64,000 nt of DNA from JBBSDP01 sp963754335 (lineage in GTDB: Bacteria > Planctomycetota > Phycisphaerae > Tepidisphaerales > Tepidisphaeraceae), in NCBI GenBank assembly GCA_963754335.1, contig CAVWFQ010000007.1, forward strand, positions 143,246 through 207,245, in the 5' to 3' direction. This document shows positions 63,881-64,000 of this stretch, in pieces; positions within the stretch are counted from its first letter, which is position 1; each line of letters opens with the position of its first letter. Under the pieces are notes generated by a model, which saw only the letters and a program-made list of their open reading frames with translations, did not search any database and was not told where the DNA came from. A program made the position numbers and the translations under genes.

Positions 63881-64000
63881 CGCTTAATCAAGTGAATCGG
63901 AAGCCGTCCCGCAATGTCGCCATTACGATCCCGCTTCGGTTTCCCGAAGCGACGAGGCTGTGCTGACAAGATTTTTTGGCAGATCGCTCTGACAAAATTT

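Overview
The window looks like a chromosomal segment of a planctomycete, possibly Phycisphaerae-like. This is inferred from gene families: two secreted DUF1549/DUF1553 proteins each paired with a Tat-exported DUF1501 protein, several ECF sigma factors (one with a FecR/NPCBM partner), LEPR-XLL/CARDB surface proteins, PEP-CTERM proteins, prepilin-type proteins, a planctomycete-style Ser/Thr kinase and secreted caspase-like proteins. Composition is GC-rich. An important caveat runs through the whole annotation: more than twenty otherwise recognisable genes carry one or more single- or double-base frame disruptions, often in homopolymers or short repeats, while others (MoxR, three sigma factors, Ser/Thr kinase, protease, DNA ligase, epimerase) are intact. 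This pattern fits uncorrected sequencing indels better than mass pseudogenisation, so I annotate such genes over their reconstructed span and give the approximate break points.

Layout. 1-4133 (all minus): an ECF sigma factor, a broken single-pass membrane protein, a MoxR ATPase, a VapBC-like toxin-antitoxin pair and the start of a gene leaving the window. 4646-11074 (plus): a DUF2959 lipoprotein, a DUF1549/DUF1553 protein, a GxxExxY nuclease-fold gene bounded by inverted repeats, and a DUF1501 protein. 11392-22901: a signalling cluster with two secreted caspase-like proteins, a Ser/Thr kinase, a trypsin-like protease, an ECF sigma factor and two small lipoproteins. 23099-24424: PEP-CTERM genes. 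24663-31173: a second DUF1549/DUF1553 and DUF1501 pair followed by an ECF sigma factor and a FecR/NPCBM protein, with 4-base overlaps. 31322-33481: tandem prepilin-like genes with duplicated inverted-repeat leaders.

33482-37225 is gene-poor and repeat-rich: a 51-bp tandem repeat, tRNA-Ser(CGA), several palindromic repeat families, an intact-ended insertion sequence with a 10-bp target duplication, and an IS21 remnant. 37226-42521 holds two tandem LEPR-XLL/CARDB surface proteins. 43317-47984 is the most interesting region: a lasso-like RiPP locus with four short precursors sharing an exactly spaced Y-P-L/V-G-T leader, a PqqD-like protein, an HprK-like kinase, a nucleotidyltransferase and a GNAT acetyltransferase, but no recognisable lasso protease or cyclase inside the window. 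Each of three precursors has the same promoter block at a fixed distance and its own perfect-stem terminator.

48061-59490 carries envelope proteins, an ATP-dependent DNA ligase, a GDP-mannose-epimerase-like enzyme, a membrane pyrophosphatase and a Gfo/Idh/MocA oxidoreductase. 59487-63792 (minus) holds a compact operon (antitoxin, toxin, RNase HI, oxidoreductase), a zinc-ribbon coiled-coil protein, a decayed VapBC-type pair, a nucleotidyltransferase-like protein and an HTH protein. A strong terminator at 63851-63880 serves a transcript entering from the right.
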